Both the position numbers and the translations under genes were made by a program. Positions 45,714 to 58,015 of a DNA stretch of 64,000 bases are shown here, piece after piece. How positions within the stretch are numbered: position 1 is the stretch's first letter; each line of letters opens with the position of its first letter. The notes beneath the pieces were generated by a model, which did no database searches, was not told where the DNA came from, and was given only the letters and a program-made list of their open reading frames with translations. The stretch comes from Pachypanchax playfairii (Eukaryota; Chordata; Actinopteri; Cyprinodontiformes; Aplocheilidae): contig SSNP01000059.1 in assembly GCA_006937955.1 (NCBI GenBank), positions 1,979,476-2,043,475 on the forward strand, read 5' to 3'.

Positions 45714-48625
45714 ATGGCAGATGGGCTAACTCACGTTTGGGCTAGTCGGTGCCTTCATGATTTAACTGAAAAATAGTAATTTTGATATTTTTATCAACCG
45801 TGAAAGCCCATTGGTTGATTTTCTTGAAGGGTGTTAATCTAATTCACTAAAATCTCTCAGCCCTCTTTGTCCCGCCCCTTCTCACCTCTTTGACCAATGT
45901 TTCAAACCTTGGTTTATGGAGCTGAGTGCAGCTGGAGAGAAGAGTTTGCGTGTGTGAGAGAGTTGTCTTTGTTTTTCAAATGATGCTGTGAGTAAACTTT
46001 GAGTCCAACCTAGTGTTATTTTATCTTGCCCCAAAGTTCCAGTTTGCAGGTGTTGCTGTTATTATCATGTGATATTAGTGTAAAGTTGCTTTGTTAAAAC
46101 TGATGATTTACAACTAGTAAGTAACCAGAGAAATAACTATTGAAATTAATATTACTGTCTGTTTTGTTTTTCTCTGTCAGACTGTTGAAATTAGAGTTGA
46201 ACTCTTGCTGTGGGTTTAGACGTGCAACCGGTATATTTCATCAAACACTGAAAAGACGTCTCTAGCATGTATCTTTGACATCCACCTTCACTTCATGATG
46301 AGACACTGTGGTTGTCTTTCCCAAGATGAAAGTCTCTTTGAAAAGTAAAAGAGTGAATACAGTTTTCAACATGGTTACTCTCTTCCTTACTGGATGCTGC
46401 ACTTTATTTGCATTTTTGTATAAATAATCATGGTGGTCCTCAATGGCCAAAAATGCCAGGGCCATATTTTGGTCCCAGTCCAGCCCTTTTGTGAAAGTAT
46501 TTCAACAAATCTTCCAGTTGAATTATTCTTTTGAGCTCTATTCCTTCCCAGCTTCTCTGAATTCTGTTGTATGTTTGCGCTTTATGGATTTTAATGCAGA
46601 ATAAAACTGTTAAGTTCAAGATGTGTTGCTGATTACAGCTTGAATTGGTTAAGTCTTGACAATTTTTTGGAAGGTCTTTAAAAAGTCTTAAAAAGGTATT
46701 GAAGTTAAATTCAGGATTCCTCCCTGTCAACAGTAAGCTACCATTATTTTAACCCGTGTTGCCTTGAGAGTTGCTATACACCTCTCCTAAACCTGTTTTC
46801 TGGGTCAAAATGACTCAAGGAGAATGTAAGGGTTTTATTAATCAATGAATCCTTTGCAAAATTCCCATTGCAACTTGTTTATACACTAGGTGCATTTACT
46901 TTAAAGCCCTGTATCTTGGCTAATGAACAAATAGATATTATAGTGGAAGATGTATTTACCAGTGAAAATTAATAGAAATTAGCTGTTATTTATCCCCCTT
47001 GTCTCAGAGACGAAGTATACTTACATTATACTTAATAAATACCATCTGAACATTCTGTCAGGCTTGCATTAAAATACTGGCTTATAAATGTGTTTTAATG
47101 TGAAAACAACTGATATTTATACCAGAATTTGACCAGAAATCACACCTGACTTCAAATGCAATACAAAAAGCTAATACCAAGCTAACACGGATAAGTACTA
47201 TAATAATAGAAGTATGGCACTCATACAAAGGAGTAAAATACTTTCTTTAAAATATTATCTGTAATTTAAACGCATTAAATTTAATGAGTCCTTAGCATTT
47301 CAAGTGCATTTTGTATTTTCATCTCTTGACTGTTGAGAATTTTTACAGCTTTATATATTTGTGCCAACTGCGTAGATTATTTAGTGAAGCTGGAACTTTA
47401 AATAGCATATCTGCATGCCATCATGCCATAAAAGCTCCCATTTTATAAAATTTGGTCTCTACGGTGAGCCCCTCAGACAAATGCTACTTAGGCGACACTC
47501 AATAGTGCAGCATTTGCCAGGAGATGATTATTGCTACATTAGAGAAAAACCCCAGTAGAGTCACAGATCTGGAGCAACAGACAGGAGGTAATTACCAACA
47601 TTTTGGGGAATTCTACTCTGTAATAATGAGTAATGTGAGAAATGCAAATTCTTAAAATAAAAGTCAATTGTTATTACTTTTGAAATGATTAATTCAGAAT
47701 ATATACTGCACATCTCTTGCGTAACTGAGGGTAATGAGCCCAGTAATACCAATGTGTGGTTTGGCTAAAACTCACACTTTAGTTCTCCCTTATGTTTTCG
47801 AGATGTTGTGTTTTAAATCCACACTTTTGGGCATTATTCTGATGCGGCTTCATTTATTTCATTTTTATTGTGTGGCTCTTAAGATAAAACTACTGAAACA
47901 TAATTACCCCCAAAGCTAATAGACAATAAAAATACAGCTCCACTTGCACAGCCCTCTCCATGATAATAAATCACCAAAACAAACAGGCAAACAAAGAATT
48001 CAAATTTAAACAAAGGATATTTAAGTGTGATTTGTTATCTTTGCAGTGGCATGAATTTATATTAATTTTTTTAGCACAAACTGAAGTGAATCTAGAAAAT
48101 ATGTTCAGCTAATTTGTTGTGTGAATTAAACTCTTAAGCCCAAAGTCTCTTTTTGAGACATCTGCTCTAAAATAAAATGCACCAAATCAATTAAATAAGA
48201 CTTTTGTTTGTAAAATTCTGGCATGAAAATGAAGGTAGTTCTTATTCGCTTACCTCAGAAGTGTAAAAATGTTTGCAAATATTACTAGGTGAGTAAATTA
48301 ATGTGGAATACAACAGAAATGGAAAAAAAAATCCATCTCTCCTGCAAACATTCTCTACTTTTTATTGAAAAATTGCATCATTCCATTGATGCAGTTGTGA
48401 CCCCAAATCTGTATGAAATCATAGCACAATACCTGACCACTGATGCATCAAAATTAATACAAATAGTATACACAATGGACACTTTAGAGAGGCAGTAGTA
48501 GAGTAGTGACTAGGTGACCAATTCCAACTGGCACATATTTAGCACAGTCAGCACTGTATGTGTTTCTTAAGTACAAAACTCATGTTTTGCAGTTATATCA
48601 TATACTATATATACACCATAGACTG
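45714..48625. other. Intronic sequence including one copy of repeat D
   Basis: AT-rich. 46211-46490 matches 49511-49800 in the same orientation (shared AAGATGAAAGTCTCTTTGAA, ATAAATAATCATGGTGG and GCCAAAAATGCC/GCTAAAAATGCC). No coding region is recognised in the rest. Confidence 0.5.
46211..46490. repeat. Dispersed repeat D, copy 1
   Basis: Diverged pair with 49511-49800. On the minus strand both contain degraded frames with related words (LAIEDHHDYLY and LANKAHHDYLF), so they descend from a common, probably transposon-derived, ancestor. Confidence 0.65.
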
Positions 48626-48930
48626 TCATTCCTTTAAATATATGTACACTATGCCAGCCACTTGGTCATGGTGCTCCATGTCTGCTTTCCCTGCCAGCAT
48701 CTTACACCCTGCAGTTATGTGCTGGATTGTCTCTGGGGGGTCTTTGCACAGCCTACACCTGGGGTCTGGTCTGGTGTGGTAGATCTGGGCTTTTATTGCT
48801 CTGGTGCTCAGGTGCACTTGTGCTGCCATGATGAGCCTCTGTTCTGTACTTCAGTCCAGCTCGTTCTAGCCATTGGTAGGATTTCTTGAGATCAGCCACT
48901 TCATTGACGCTTCGATGGTACATCCCAACC
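48626..48930 (-). pseudogene. C-terminal fragment of a non-LTR retrotransposon protein
   Basis: Two frames read SVNEVADLKKSYQWLERAGL and IYHTRPDPRCRLCKDPPETI then QHITAGCKMLAGKAD. The C-x-x-C...H-x-x-x-x-C knuckle (CRLCKDxPETIQHIxxGC) is the C-terminal zinc region of a fish LINE family carrying a restriction-like endonuclease. One frameshift. It probably belongs to the same family as the plus-strand pieces at 54094-54600. Confidence 0.7.
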
Positions 48931-48984
48931 AAGCATCTATAAGCATGCACACATTTTTGTCATATGTACACACACAGATACACA

Positions 48985-49470
48985 CTTCTTTTCCTTTCAG
49001 CTGCTCCTTCAGGAGTCTCCACAGCAAGCCATCTGTCTCCATCTGTCCCCTGTATCGTCTTCTTTGACACCAACCAACCTCATATCCTCCTTCCCTATAT
49101 CTCCTTCTTGGTCTTTCTCTTGACCTCCTGCCTGACAGTTCCCACTTCGGCCTCCTTTTCCCAGTAAACTCACTATCCTTCCTCTGGACATGTCCAAACC
49201 ATCTCAGTCTCTCTAACTTTATCTCCAAAACATCTAACATGTGTCGTCCCTCTGACTCATTCCGGATTCTCTCCATCCTCGTCACGCCCAAAGAAGCTCA
49301 ACATTTTCATTTCTACTACCACTAGCTGTGTCTCCTGTCCCTTCCTCAGTGGTACTGTCTTGTCCACCTTTCCTGTCATTCTTGCTGAGACTTTTTTTCA
49401 CACTTCACTCCTGACACTTTCCTCCACCTGTTCCATTCTGTTTGTATGCATTTCTTGACCTTTGCCCTCA
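48985..49470 (-). mobile_element. 3' part of an RTE-like LINE, second copy
   Basis: Minus strand reads MGVTRMERIRNESEGRHMLD then LRWFGHVQRKDSEFTGKRRP and ELSGRRSRERPRRRY, ahead of a 3' end that matches the copy at 17780. LRWFGHVxRxDSE...GRRxRxRPxRR is the C-terminal hallmark. Frameshifted, 5' truncated. A CA-rich tail follows on the low-coordinate side. Confidence 0.8.
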
Positions 49471-49510
49471 CTCTCCTCCTATAAGTTACATGGATATCTG
49501 GTCTTCCTAT

Positions 49511-49800
49511 AGTTGTGGATTTGTATAAACAGTATATTTCATAAAAGACTGAAAAGACATCATTGGCTGTGTTTTTTTGACATCCACTTTCACTTCAAGG
49601 AGCAAACTGTGACACTGTTGTTGTCTCTCCCAAGATGAAAGTCTCTTTGAATAGTGAAAGATTTTTGAAACAACACAACATGCACACATATCCTCTGGTA
49701 TGTCCTGTGTATTTGCGCATTGAATAAATAATCATGGTGGGCCTTATTGGCTAAAAATGCCTGGGTCATTTTTTGCTCCCAGTCCCGCCCTGTTACATAT
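49511..49800. repeat. Dispersed repeat D, copy 2
   Basis: See the copy at 46211; same orientation, with gaps and many substitutions between the two. Confidence 0.65.
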
Positions 49801-52800
49801 TTACATATTTTCAGATAAAAATAATATTGATAAAGTGGCATGGTTGTTTGAGGCCAGGCATAATACTGAGAAAAAATATTCTTTACAGAAGGAAACTGTT
49901 ATACAGGAATAAACTTTTTGCCATCTGAAATCTAAAATGGACTTATCACTTTTATTTTATATCATTATTTTGTCAATGTTATATTTCATGTGCATGTTAT
50001 TACCATGAGGCTTGAAGTTAGTAAAAGTGGATCCATGACACTTTGAATTTGGCTCATTTGATTTAGAACTGAGTTTTTTCTTTAGAATTTCTATACAATA
50101 CAAACATTGATCTATAGATTGATAAATCTATATGAAAAATATCACGTTTCTGTTCCATATTTGTATGACATTAAGGAGAGTACCAGCACTGATAATACCA
50201 CATGCTAAACAATAAAATAATTATGCAAGTTTAAGGAAAAGTCAAGAGCAGGCAGGGATATTTCACCTGCATCTCTGGATACTCTAGTTTCTTCCCACTG
50301 ACCAAAAAAACTGTTAGATGAATTGATAATTCTACACTCAGGTTTGACTGTGTGAGGTTGAGACTGCTGGAGGACATACTGACCATATTTCTTCACTTTG
50401 CTGTCTTTACTCTCCATGTTTGTATTTGGCACTATTTTTATCATTTATTTTAACACAGTTTTGCAGACGAGAGGTGACGAATGGTTCAGCTCTTCTGAGT
50501 TTGTATCTTTTCCTGTCAGCCCAGACTCCAGTCAGCCGAGGGAGAAGCCTGGATCTACTGGAGGTTTCTTCCTGTTAAAAGGGAGTCAGTCAATGACTGT
50601 TGCCAACTTTCGCTGTTCAGGACGGGACATTGTATTGAAAGTTTGATTTAACCCAATCAGCTGGTGTCTTTAGATAAAAAACTTTTTAGTATTTTCGAAT
50701 TCAGTGAACATGAAAACATGTTTGAACTGGAGGGTTTATGATTAACTTTGAATCTGGACCTGTTGATATGAATTAGAATTGTTTCTATGTTGTGCTTTGA
50801 GATTACCTTTTTGATTAAAGCTGCTATACTTAATATGCAGAACAAATTAGCTTAACGTGTTTTTTTTTTTTTCATGCTCATTAAAAACGTTTAACACAGC
50901 ACGGAGAAAAATATGTTGTGAAGAAAAAAAAAATAATAATAAAATAATTAAGTGGTTCTCCTGTATTTGTCTAAAAACATCCTCCAATCAAATGGTTCGG
51001 TCCAAAAGGAATGAGTGGACAGTCTCTCCAGACATACAGACTTCCACATTTATTCGGCTTCTGTGCTCCTAAAAAACTGAGACATATTACAGCAGAACAC
51101 CACTGCTGGGAGTGTTCGCCACTCTACCATGTCACAGCAGGAGAAACAGCCGCCGGCTGGTTCCACGTCAGGTTCAGGACAAAGTAACAATTAAAGTCAG
51201 TTGTTTGTTGTTATATTGTTTTCACTTACCGGTGATTCCACCATGTTACGGTACTTGAATGAACTGCGGACCAGTGTCTTGTACTCGGTCGTCTTCTGGG
51301 GCTACGCGTGTTTCCAAACCTGGTGGGGCGTGGCTTAGGAATTCTACCCGACGGGAGGAGCTGAGAGCTCTGTGACTTTCTTTACATTTGTTGACATTCT
51401 AAGCTAGGCAATTTGAAATTGGGTTTATCACCTTTAACTGGCACTATATACACGAACAAACAAACAAAAACTTTAGGTTATTATGCCAGGTTGGGTTTAT
51501 GACTTTGTTGCTTGTTTCAGTCATTAAGGAAAATATCTATGGGATGAAGTCATGATTCCTTTGACCAATTTGGCCCCCGTGTCTATCCTTTATATCGCTC
51601 TCTCTGGACAAGCTTCTCTCAAGGATCTTCTTTTACTTTGTATTCCATCATAGGCTAACCATATTCTGCTCCTTTCTACTTGATGGATATTTCTTTGGAA
51701 CGTGGTCCTCCTCAGCCCCCTCTTCATGTTCTTTCCTATTTTCTTTGAACCTTTCAGCATCTTCAGACCCAGCACATTGGCATGTTCTCCAGATTTAAAA
51801 AAAAAAAAAAAAAGATCAGTACGGGGCTTTTCAGCAGGTGGCAGTGAAGACTTGTGGGACATAATGTCCCCCTTCAGTACGAAACATTTCCCAGCCAAGA
51901 CAGTCACCCATACTGTCCAGAGCACAATCAAACAGTGACCGCTGTATTTTGGAAGCAGGTCAAAGCAACTGTTTAGGGAGGTATTTTTTGTTCGTCTTCA
52001 ACAGTTCCTGGCAGCTGCTCTCAAGTCTTAAGTCTCTACGGGGACCTGGACTCTGTCTGTGTCAACTGTCAAGCAGATGTCCAGAATGAGGCAAAAGAAA
52101 AATCCTTCAGGGTAAGTGTGTCCACACACACAAACACACACACTCATAAATACCTACCTACATTCATTCATTACTTGGCAGATTTGAAATGGAGGGAAAA
52201 AATAAGGAGAACAATTCAAGACGTACAAAAAAATGAAATGTCTTCATGCAGTGAAAAAGAAGGAGCAATTTTGATGTCCCAGCTGGTGTAAGTGTTGTGT
52301 TGGCCTTGCTGTCATGGGGAATTTAGGAAACTCAAGTGCAATTCTGTCTTACAATTTCTTTCATACCGTCTGAAATGCTTACAATTCTGGCCAACACCCT
52401 CCCCTGTCAAGAACCGTAGAGAAAATATCTGTATAAGTATTGAAGCGGTGTCTGTGGCCTTTTGCAAAAAAATTATTTTTATTTTCATTTTTGAGCAGTG
52501 TGCTGACTTTTATTTACATTTTCTAGCTGGGTCAGCAATGCATATCCTTAAACCCCCTCCTCATTCTTTCTATTAATTTAATAAAATTACAGATCACTGA
52601 ATCGTGTGCTCCTCATGAGACAACTCAAGCTTGAGGCAAACCACTGCGACAAATACATTCATGGCAATAACAGAACCACGTTTTGCATGATGGTCGATGG
52701 GGTGGTGTCAGTCAGAATTATCTGTTGTTTTGATAAAAAAAAACAAAAAAACATGCAGTTAAAGGGATTTAGCACAAAATGCTAATTAAAATGAGAGCTA

Positions 52801-53727
52801 GAAACTAAAACAGCAGGGACAGTGGCAGACCTTATGAGATCAAAAAAGCAGAGCTGCTTCCAAAGCTGCTACCACTCTGGTATAATCTTTAAAAGTGACT
52901 TTAGACATGCACAAGTATGAAAAAGGCGAGCATTAAATAGATCATTAATAGGGAAGGCACAGTAATAGATGAGTGTTTTTATTAGATGGGGAAACAACGT
53001 CAACAAGAGCTGCAAAAAGCAGATAAGCAGGCTTTCACAAAGCTGTTCTCAGTCAGTTAGGGGGCTAATCTGTGTGCTGTTGCCTTTCGAGACACTAAAG
53101 ACTGTGCAAAAGAAAACAACTTTAAAAAACTGTATGTTTTCATGTTTCTATTCTGGGGTTATTCATTTACAGGCGACCACAGTGAAACTTGCGTGTCAGT
53201 GACTTGGCAATGCACTTTTAATGACATTTGACAAATTATGCTGGACTACCATGCCTTGTCATATTCTTTTTCAGCTGAGTGCTTTTTATCCCTACTAAAA
53301 AAGAAGCTTCCAGATGGAGTTGTTCCCTGTGATCATGCATCCTAAGCATTAAACCTCCAGAATACTGGGGTTAATGGGATTGCTTCTGTTTTGCTTCTGG
53401 CTGTGGACTGTTTGGTGGCTGAAGAGGATGTGAGTTGATGCTTTAAACTGGCTTAGCAGAAACTAGAAGAAATCAAGCCAGTTTTTACTTTGTTGGTTCT
53501 CCAGCATTGCCAAGAAACCCAAATCCATCAGGCATTTGCTGCTGGAGAGGCTGAAATAAACAGGCTCTACGTCTGGTGGCTGGGCAAACTAAATCTCTTA
53601 TCTTCTAATAGCTCTGGTAAGGGATTGAAATAAATTTTATCAGAATAACCATCAGATGACCTACTGCCAAAATACCACAAGTAATTTAGAGAACAACGGG
53701 AACAAGAAACAAAATCTTAGAGGGCAT
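49801..53727. other. Intronic sequence with a common-repeat fragment
   Basis: About 50455-50830 contains CTACTGGAGGTTTCTTCCTG followed by TTAAAAGGGAGT, a motif of a very common fish dispersed repeat. 51050-51370 holds a CpG-richer unidentified insert. The 113-codon minus frame at 51590-51931 shows no known family. Otherwise nothing is recognised. Confidence 0.4.
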
Positions 53728-54050
53728 TTAAAGTGTCTCTGACCCACTCAGGTCTCAATAAAACACTTAGAAGCTTTATAGCTTCCTTAACTAAATATGG
53801 TGTAAATTTGTGCTAAATTACTATGTGCTTCAGGAGTTTTATTTTTGAAGGGTATTGAAAGTATTTCTCTAAATCAAACCCAGAGAGTGATGAATTTACT
53901 CGTGCAAAAATAAAAGACTTCCCAAGGACCAAACATGTATGTTCTGACTCAGTGGGTTGGATTTTAATCTGTGGAAAGAATTAATCTGCACAGCCACATG
54001 TGAAATGTCAAATATTTCTATGAACAACACAACCTGAAAGATAAGACCCT
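53728..54050 (+). mobile_element. TTAA-type repeat B, copy 3 (internally shortened)
   Basis: Begins TTAAAGTGTCTCTGACCCAC, then TCAGGTCTCAATAAAACACT, and shares TGTTCTGACTCAGTGGGTTG with copy 1. It lacks most of the possible THAP segment. It ends near 54050, next to LINE sequence. Confidence 0.7.
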
Positions 54051-54093
54051 GGCAATAACGAACACCAGGCAACCTCGACACCTACTACAGAGG

Positions 54094-54736
54094 CTAAGTG
54101 AAGTACCATCAGAAAGTCTCCTAGAAGATGTGAATGTTGCATTAAGAGTGATTGCTACATCAACCATCACTGAGTCCAGTGAGCTGATATACACTTCAGC
54201 AGCCACCTAAAGAGGTACAAAAAAAGAGAACAAAGCCGGACAAATAAAATGGCTGCTTTAGTCTCAAACAGCAAAAGTGTATGCTCAATGGCAGGGTAGC
54301 ACTATGGATGGGATGCACCTTGAATGGCTAATCAAAGGGTGTAAAGTCCTGATTCTGAGGGATCCTTCAGAGGGAACAGTCCCAGCCAACTCTTGATCAA
54401 TAACCTGTTTCTTCACAACATGGAAGATCATGTAAAGTGGGTGCATGGATCAGTACATGAGTACAGCTCCTGGTAGACAGAACAGTCACTTGAGACAGCA
54501 AAATGCGGCACACCAACCTGAGCCCTACCTGGATTGATTGCAAGAAAGCCTTTGACTCAGTGACCTGTCAAGAACTACTGCATAAACATATTTGCCTTGC
54601 TATGCCCCGGACCCTCAGTGAGGCACTCCATGAAGCTGAAAAAGCTGAGCTAGTGCTCCCTATGCGTCTCAACTGGCAAAAGGCTTTCGATTACCATCCT
54701 TACTACTGCTGGGATGGTTATAGCTCAACCAATGAC
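54094..54736 (+). pseudogene. Internally deleted non-LTR retrotransposon ORF pieces
   Basis: Three blocks in order: LSEVPSESLLEDVNVALRVI with TSTITESSELIYTSAA (54094-54207); LEWLIKGCKVLILRDPSEGT with VPANS-stop-SITCFFTTWK (about 54330-54440); and NLSPTWIDCKKAFDSV (about 54515-54562). PxxYRPITCLxTxWK and xxAWIDYKKAFDSV are reverse-transcriptase motifs 1-3 of a fish LINE. Stops and deletions abound. The right side is interrupted at a TTAA by the element starting at 54737. Confidence 0.75.
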
Positions 54737-55772
54737 TTAAAGAGCAACTTACCCTCTCTTCAGAAGACGTCCTTGCATTTACTTCATTTTAAAAAATACA
54801 TTGAAAAAAAGGTGTGTCTAATCGTTGAGACATGTCGAGCTTACACACGCAGCCAGCAGTACAAAGAGGCTCGTAACCCGTGCATGATGAGAAAATAACG
54901 TGCATAAATCACATCCATACAATCAGAGCCACTGCATTAAAACTGAAGTCTTTGCCACAATTTCATTATTCTTTTAATGATATTATTCCCTTTGTCATAG
55001 CTTTCAGAGTAGATTTCCGATTGATTGTTGTTAGCCATTGGGCTAAAGCTCATTCCGTGTTGTAGAGAGATGCCTGAGTAGATGCCTGAATAAAAATACC
55101 CGCTCATGATGAGAATATAACGTGCACAAATCAAATCCACACAATCACAACCACTGCAGTGAAGTATTTGCCCTGATTTCATTATTCTTTTACTGATATT
55201 AGTTTATCGATGGATTGTTGTTAGCCACAATGCTAAAGCTATTACCATGTTGCAGAAAGGTGTCTGAGTAAATGCCTGAATAAAAATATAATGTGCACAA
55301 ATCATATCCACACAACCACTGCAGTAAAATTGAAGTCTTTTTCCTGATTTCATTATTCATTTCATTAATATAAGTTATTCTCTTTGTTGTAGCTTTCAGC
55401 TAGTTGCTCTAAATCCCTGTGTGCAGCTTTTTGGTGAGAAGCTGGTGACAACGGGCAGGCGGGGTCGAGTGTGTCTGTCTGAGAGATGGTTTTATACTAC
55501 AGGAGGCGTGTCTTAGAGATGATGCCAGTGACGTAGACATGAGCGCTGACTTAGACATGTACCACTTTCAACCAATTACAAATTGCAAATGCAACAACCA
55601 CCTTTCAACCCTAAGAGGGCAGCACTAACACATTTTTGACCAAAAAGTGTAGAATTTAACAAGTTTACATAAAACGTCAACAAATGCCCAGAAACTGAAA
55701 TGTTGCATTAAAGACCCACTAATACAGTTTATAAGCAGATAAAATCTGTTTAGAGGGTGAGTTGCTCTTTAA
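54737..55772. mobile_element. 1.04-kb TTAA-type element with an internal triplication
   Basis: Ends TTAAAGAGCAACTTACCCTC at 54737 and the inverse GAGGGTGAGTTGCTCTTTAA at 55753-55772, one mismatch. TTAA ends suggest piggyBac-like target use. Inside are three direct repeats, starting near 54883, 55105 and 55276, each with TAA(C/T)GTGCA(C/T)AAATCA and TTTCATTATTC. It is inserted in the LINE fragment. No transposase. Confidence 0.88.
54883..55440 (+). repeat. Triplicated 170-220 bp unit inside the TTAA element
   Basis: Units of about 222, 171 and 165 bp. Shared blocks include GTGCA(C/T)AAATCA, CCACTGCA(T/G)T, GATTGTTGTTAGCCA and ATGCCTGAATAAAAATA. Divergence of roughly 10-20 percent by eye suggests an old duplication. 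Confidence 0.8.
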
Positions 55773-56396
55773 GAAATGTGCCTATACAAGAACATGCCAT
55801 TTACCATTTATACCAGGGTGGAAGGCTGGAAAGACTGCTTCAAATCCATGATGGGAGGCCCTGAACTGCTGCACAAGTCCTGGCTTATTGAAGTCCAGAA
55901 TCAGTGCATTATTGACCTGGATTTATCAACCTGCTGGGGAACCTCTGTCAGTGTGTTTGGGCCAGCTATTATAATTGATAAAGAGACTGTGGCATTACAG
56001 CATGATAAGGTAAAAAATAAAAGGATGGCTAAAGAAAGGATCATTTGCCAGACAGGTGCTTCTCGAAGGATTCAAGAGCTATAAGTCCAGCATCAGTGGA
56101 ACTGGCCTCAAGTCCAGCAGCCAGGTCTGCTAATTTACCTCAACTGAAACAGAAAAAACTGTTCACAAGCTGTGAAGAGGCAGCAGTGCTGCCTCACCCC
56201 TGATAACTAACAAACTAAAATTATTTCAGTAACCATGGTTACATTTCCAGCAAATTTGTAAATAATCCATATGGAATTAAAGTTTTATTGCAGCTAATTT
56301 ATTACTCTTTATCACTAAAATAAGTCCATCATCTGAGCTTGAGTTCTGAACCTAATTCTTATGATTCAGTTAACATTTCTTTGCTTTCTGACTCAC
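55773..56396. other. Intronic sequence, possibly LINE-derived at first
   Basis: A 102-codon frame at 55776-56084 (GGPELLHKSWLIEVQNQCII) is not recognised. It could be a further piece of the LINE cut by the TTAA element. The rest is plain intron leading to the exon. Confidence 0.35.
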
Positions 56397-56516
56397 CAGG
56401 AGCTTTAAAGAAGCCAGCGTCACCCTCATTTAAAGGCAGCAGGTAGACTTCACCTTCTTTCCACAGCAGAGGGTACTCCAGTCCACCGGAGAACTCTCCC
56501 AACCAACCATCCTGAT
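56397..56516 (-). CDS. lamc3: Laminin gamma-3 exon: N-terminal strand region of L4
   Basis: A 120-nt exon (2+117+1) with acceptor ccag and donor gtgagt. It reads QDGWLGEFSGGLEYPLLWKE followed by GEVYLLPLNEGDAGFFKAP and a split Glu codon. The GW start, an internal W and a final APEKFLG junction with the next exon match the start of laminin IV-A domains. An alternative acceptor five bases downstream (after atcag) would break the frame with the previous exon, so the upstream AG was chosen. The following intron is 16.3 kb. Confidence 0.87.
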
Positions 56517-57208
56517 CTGGATGCAAACAAAGATTCAATAAAAATCAGATTGTTTCTTTATCGTCGTGATAAAGACAGATTTAAAAAAAAAAATCACAAA
56601 AATACTATTGGTATACATTTGAATTAATTTTTTACAGCACAAAATCCATCCCAAAAACTAAATCGATTCAGTTTTTGGATGGTTCATGTTATCATTTAAA
56701 TGTTTGCCTTCTGATTAGTGTTATTATATTTATAAAAAAAAAAGTATTTTGGTCAAGGATGCTCCACAACCCAACCATTATTGAAATATGAGACAATAAT
56801 TACACAAATAAAAGCTTTAAAACAGAAATCCAAAGTAGAACGCTATATTTCAATGGACTGAAGATTATGTAGTCAACGTGAATATTGATTATATCTATTG
56901 TATCTTGCAAATAGAAAACAGACACATGCTGAAAACCCATTAGGAAACATTTCTTTAGCATACATGTGATGTAACTTAATTTTACCCTGTTTTTAAACTG
57001 CACATTAAATTCATAACTATCCAACAAAGTTTAATACACAAACAAGCAATGCAGTACTCTGAAAATAGTTCCGAGTAAAGCAGATAAAATACACGGTGCT
57101 GTGACAGGAGATATTGAGGAGCCAGAGCAAACAATGGGGGCATTGTTTGCTATATCTGAGTAATGGAGCTCTCACAGTAATTAGAAACTGGGAGTTCTGA
57201 GGCAGTAC

Positions 57209-57345
57209 CTTCAATGAAGTCTGAAGTGATGTTGACAGCAGTGTAGCGATCAGATGAGAAACAGGCCATCGAGTGGCCAAAACAGAAACAAGGCTGGCAG
57301 CCTGCTAGGTTTTCTTGTTGCAAATTGAAAAATCCTGGCTTGCAT
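57209..57345 (-). CDS. lamc3: Laminin gamma-3 exon: split EGF module entering the L4 domain
   Basis: A 137-nt exon (1+135+1), acceptor ctacag and donor gtactg. It reads CKPGFFNLQQENLAGCQPCF, then CFGHSMAC and a stretch ending NITSDFIE(D). The pattern CKPGxFNLQxxNxxGCxPCFCxGHSxxC is a hallmark of the laminin gamma EGF module that is interrupted by the L4 domain. The last codon is completed by the first two bases of the next exon (g + at = Asp). ITSDF followed by a short acidic spacer and GW is closest to gamma-3 as recalled. The gap to the next exon is only 692 bp, unlike the later introns. Confidence 0.9.
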
Positions 57346-58015
57346 CTGTAGTTCACACACACAAACATACACATCCATAAAAAGTGATTAACATGTGGAT
57401 ACCGTACACACACCTGCGCAGCAGCAATTCACCACATCCCCACTTTAGTACAGCTCTCATTTTCTCCCAACGTTCAGCTGTAAAAGGTGCTGCCTGCTGC
57501 ATACTGAAACATTGAGAAAGTGGGGAATATAAGTGAGCTCAGCTGTGAGGACCCTGAGCTCTGACCTGCACACAATTTGCTGGCATATGGGTGGGACAGG
57601 AACACCACTAAAGATCAGCCACTACAGTACTTAAATCACACAGGAGAGGGACTTGTTAAATGAGCTGTAAAATCAGTAAAAAAAAAAAAACTGTAGGCGT
57701 GAGAGACACGGATCTGTGTGTGTATCTAATAAAACAGATTGATCTTGTGTCCAAGAGATAAAATGGAAAAAAAAGAGAAAACCAGATTGGTTCCTTCAGA
57801 AGGAAAGACCTTAAAGTAAACTACTCTTCAACCTCTTTCTTTTACTAAATCTGTTGGATGTGCTTCCAGACTGAAATCTGCACAAATCAGAGTTTTACAG
57901 GAATATTAAACCAAAATAATTTAATTAAAGGTTGCAAATGAGTGGCACTTTTACCCTGGCAATCTAGAAACTATGAACGCACATAGTGACATATAAGCAG
58001 CAGCGTATAACCCAC

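Noticed and set aside
51590..51931. 113-codon minus-strand frame as a gene
   Set aside because: Contains a poly-A encoded Phe run and no recognisable family. Chance open frame is likelier.
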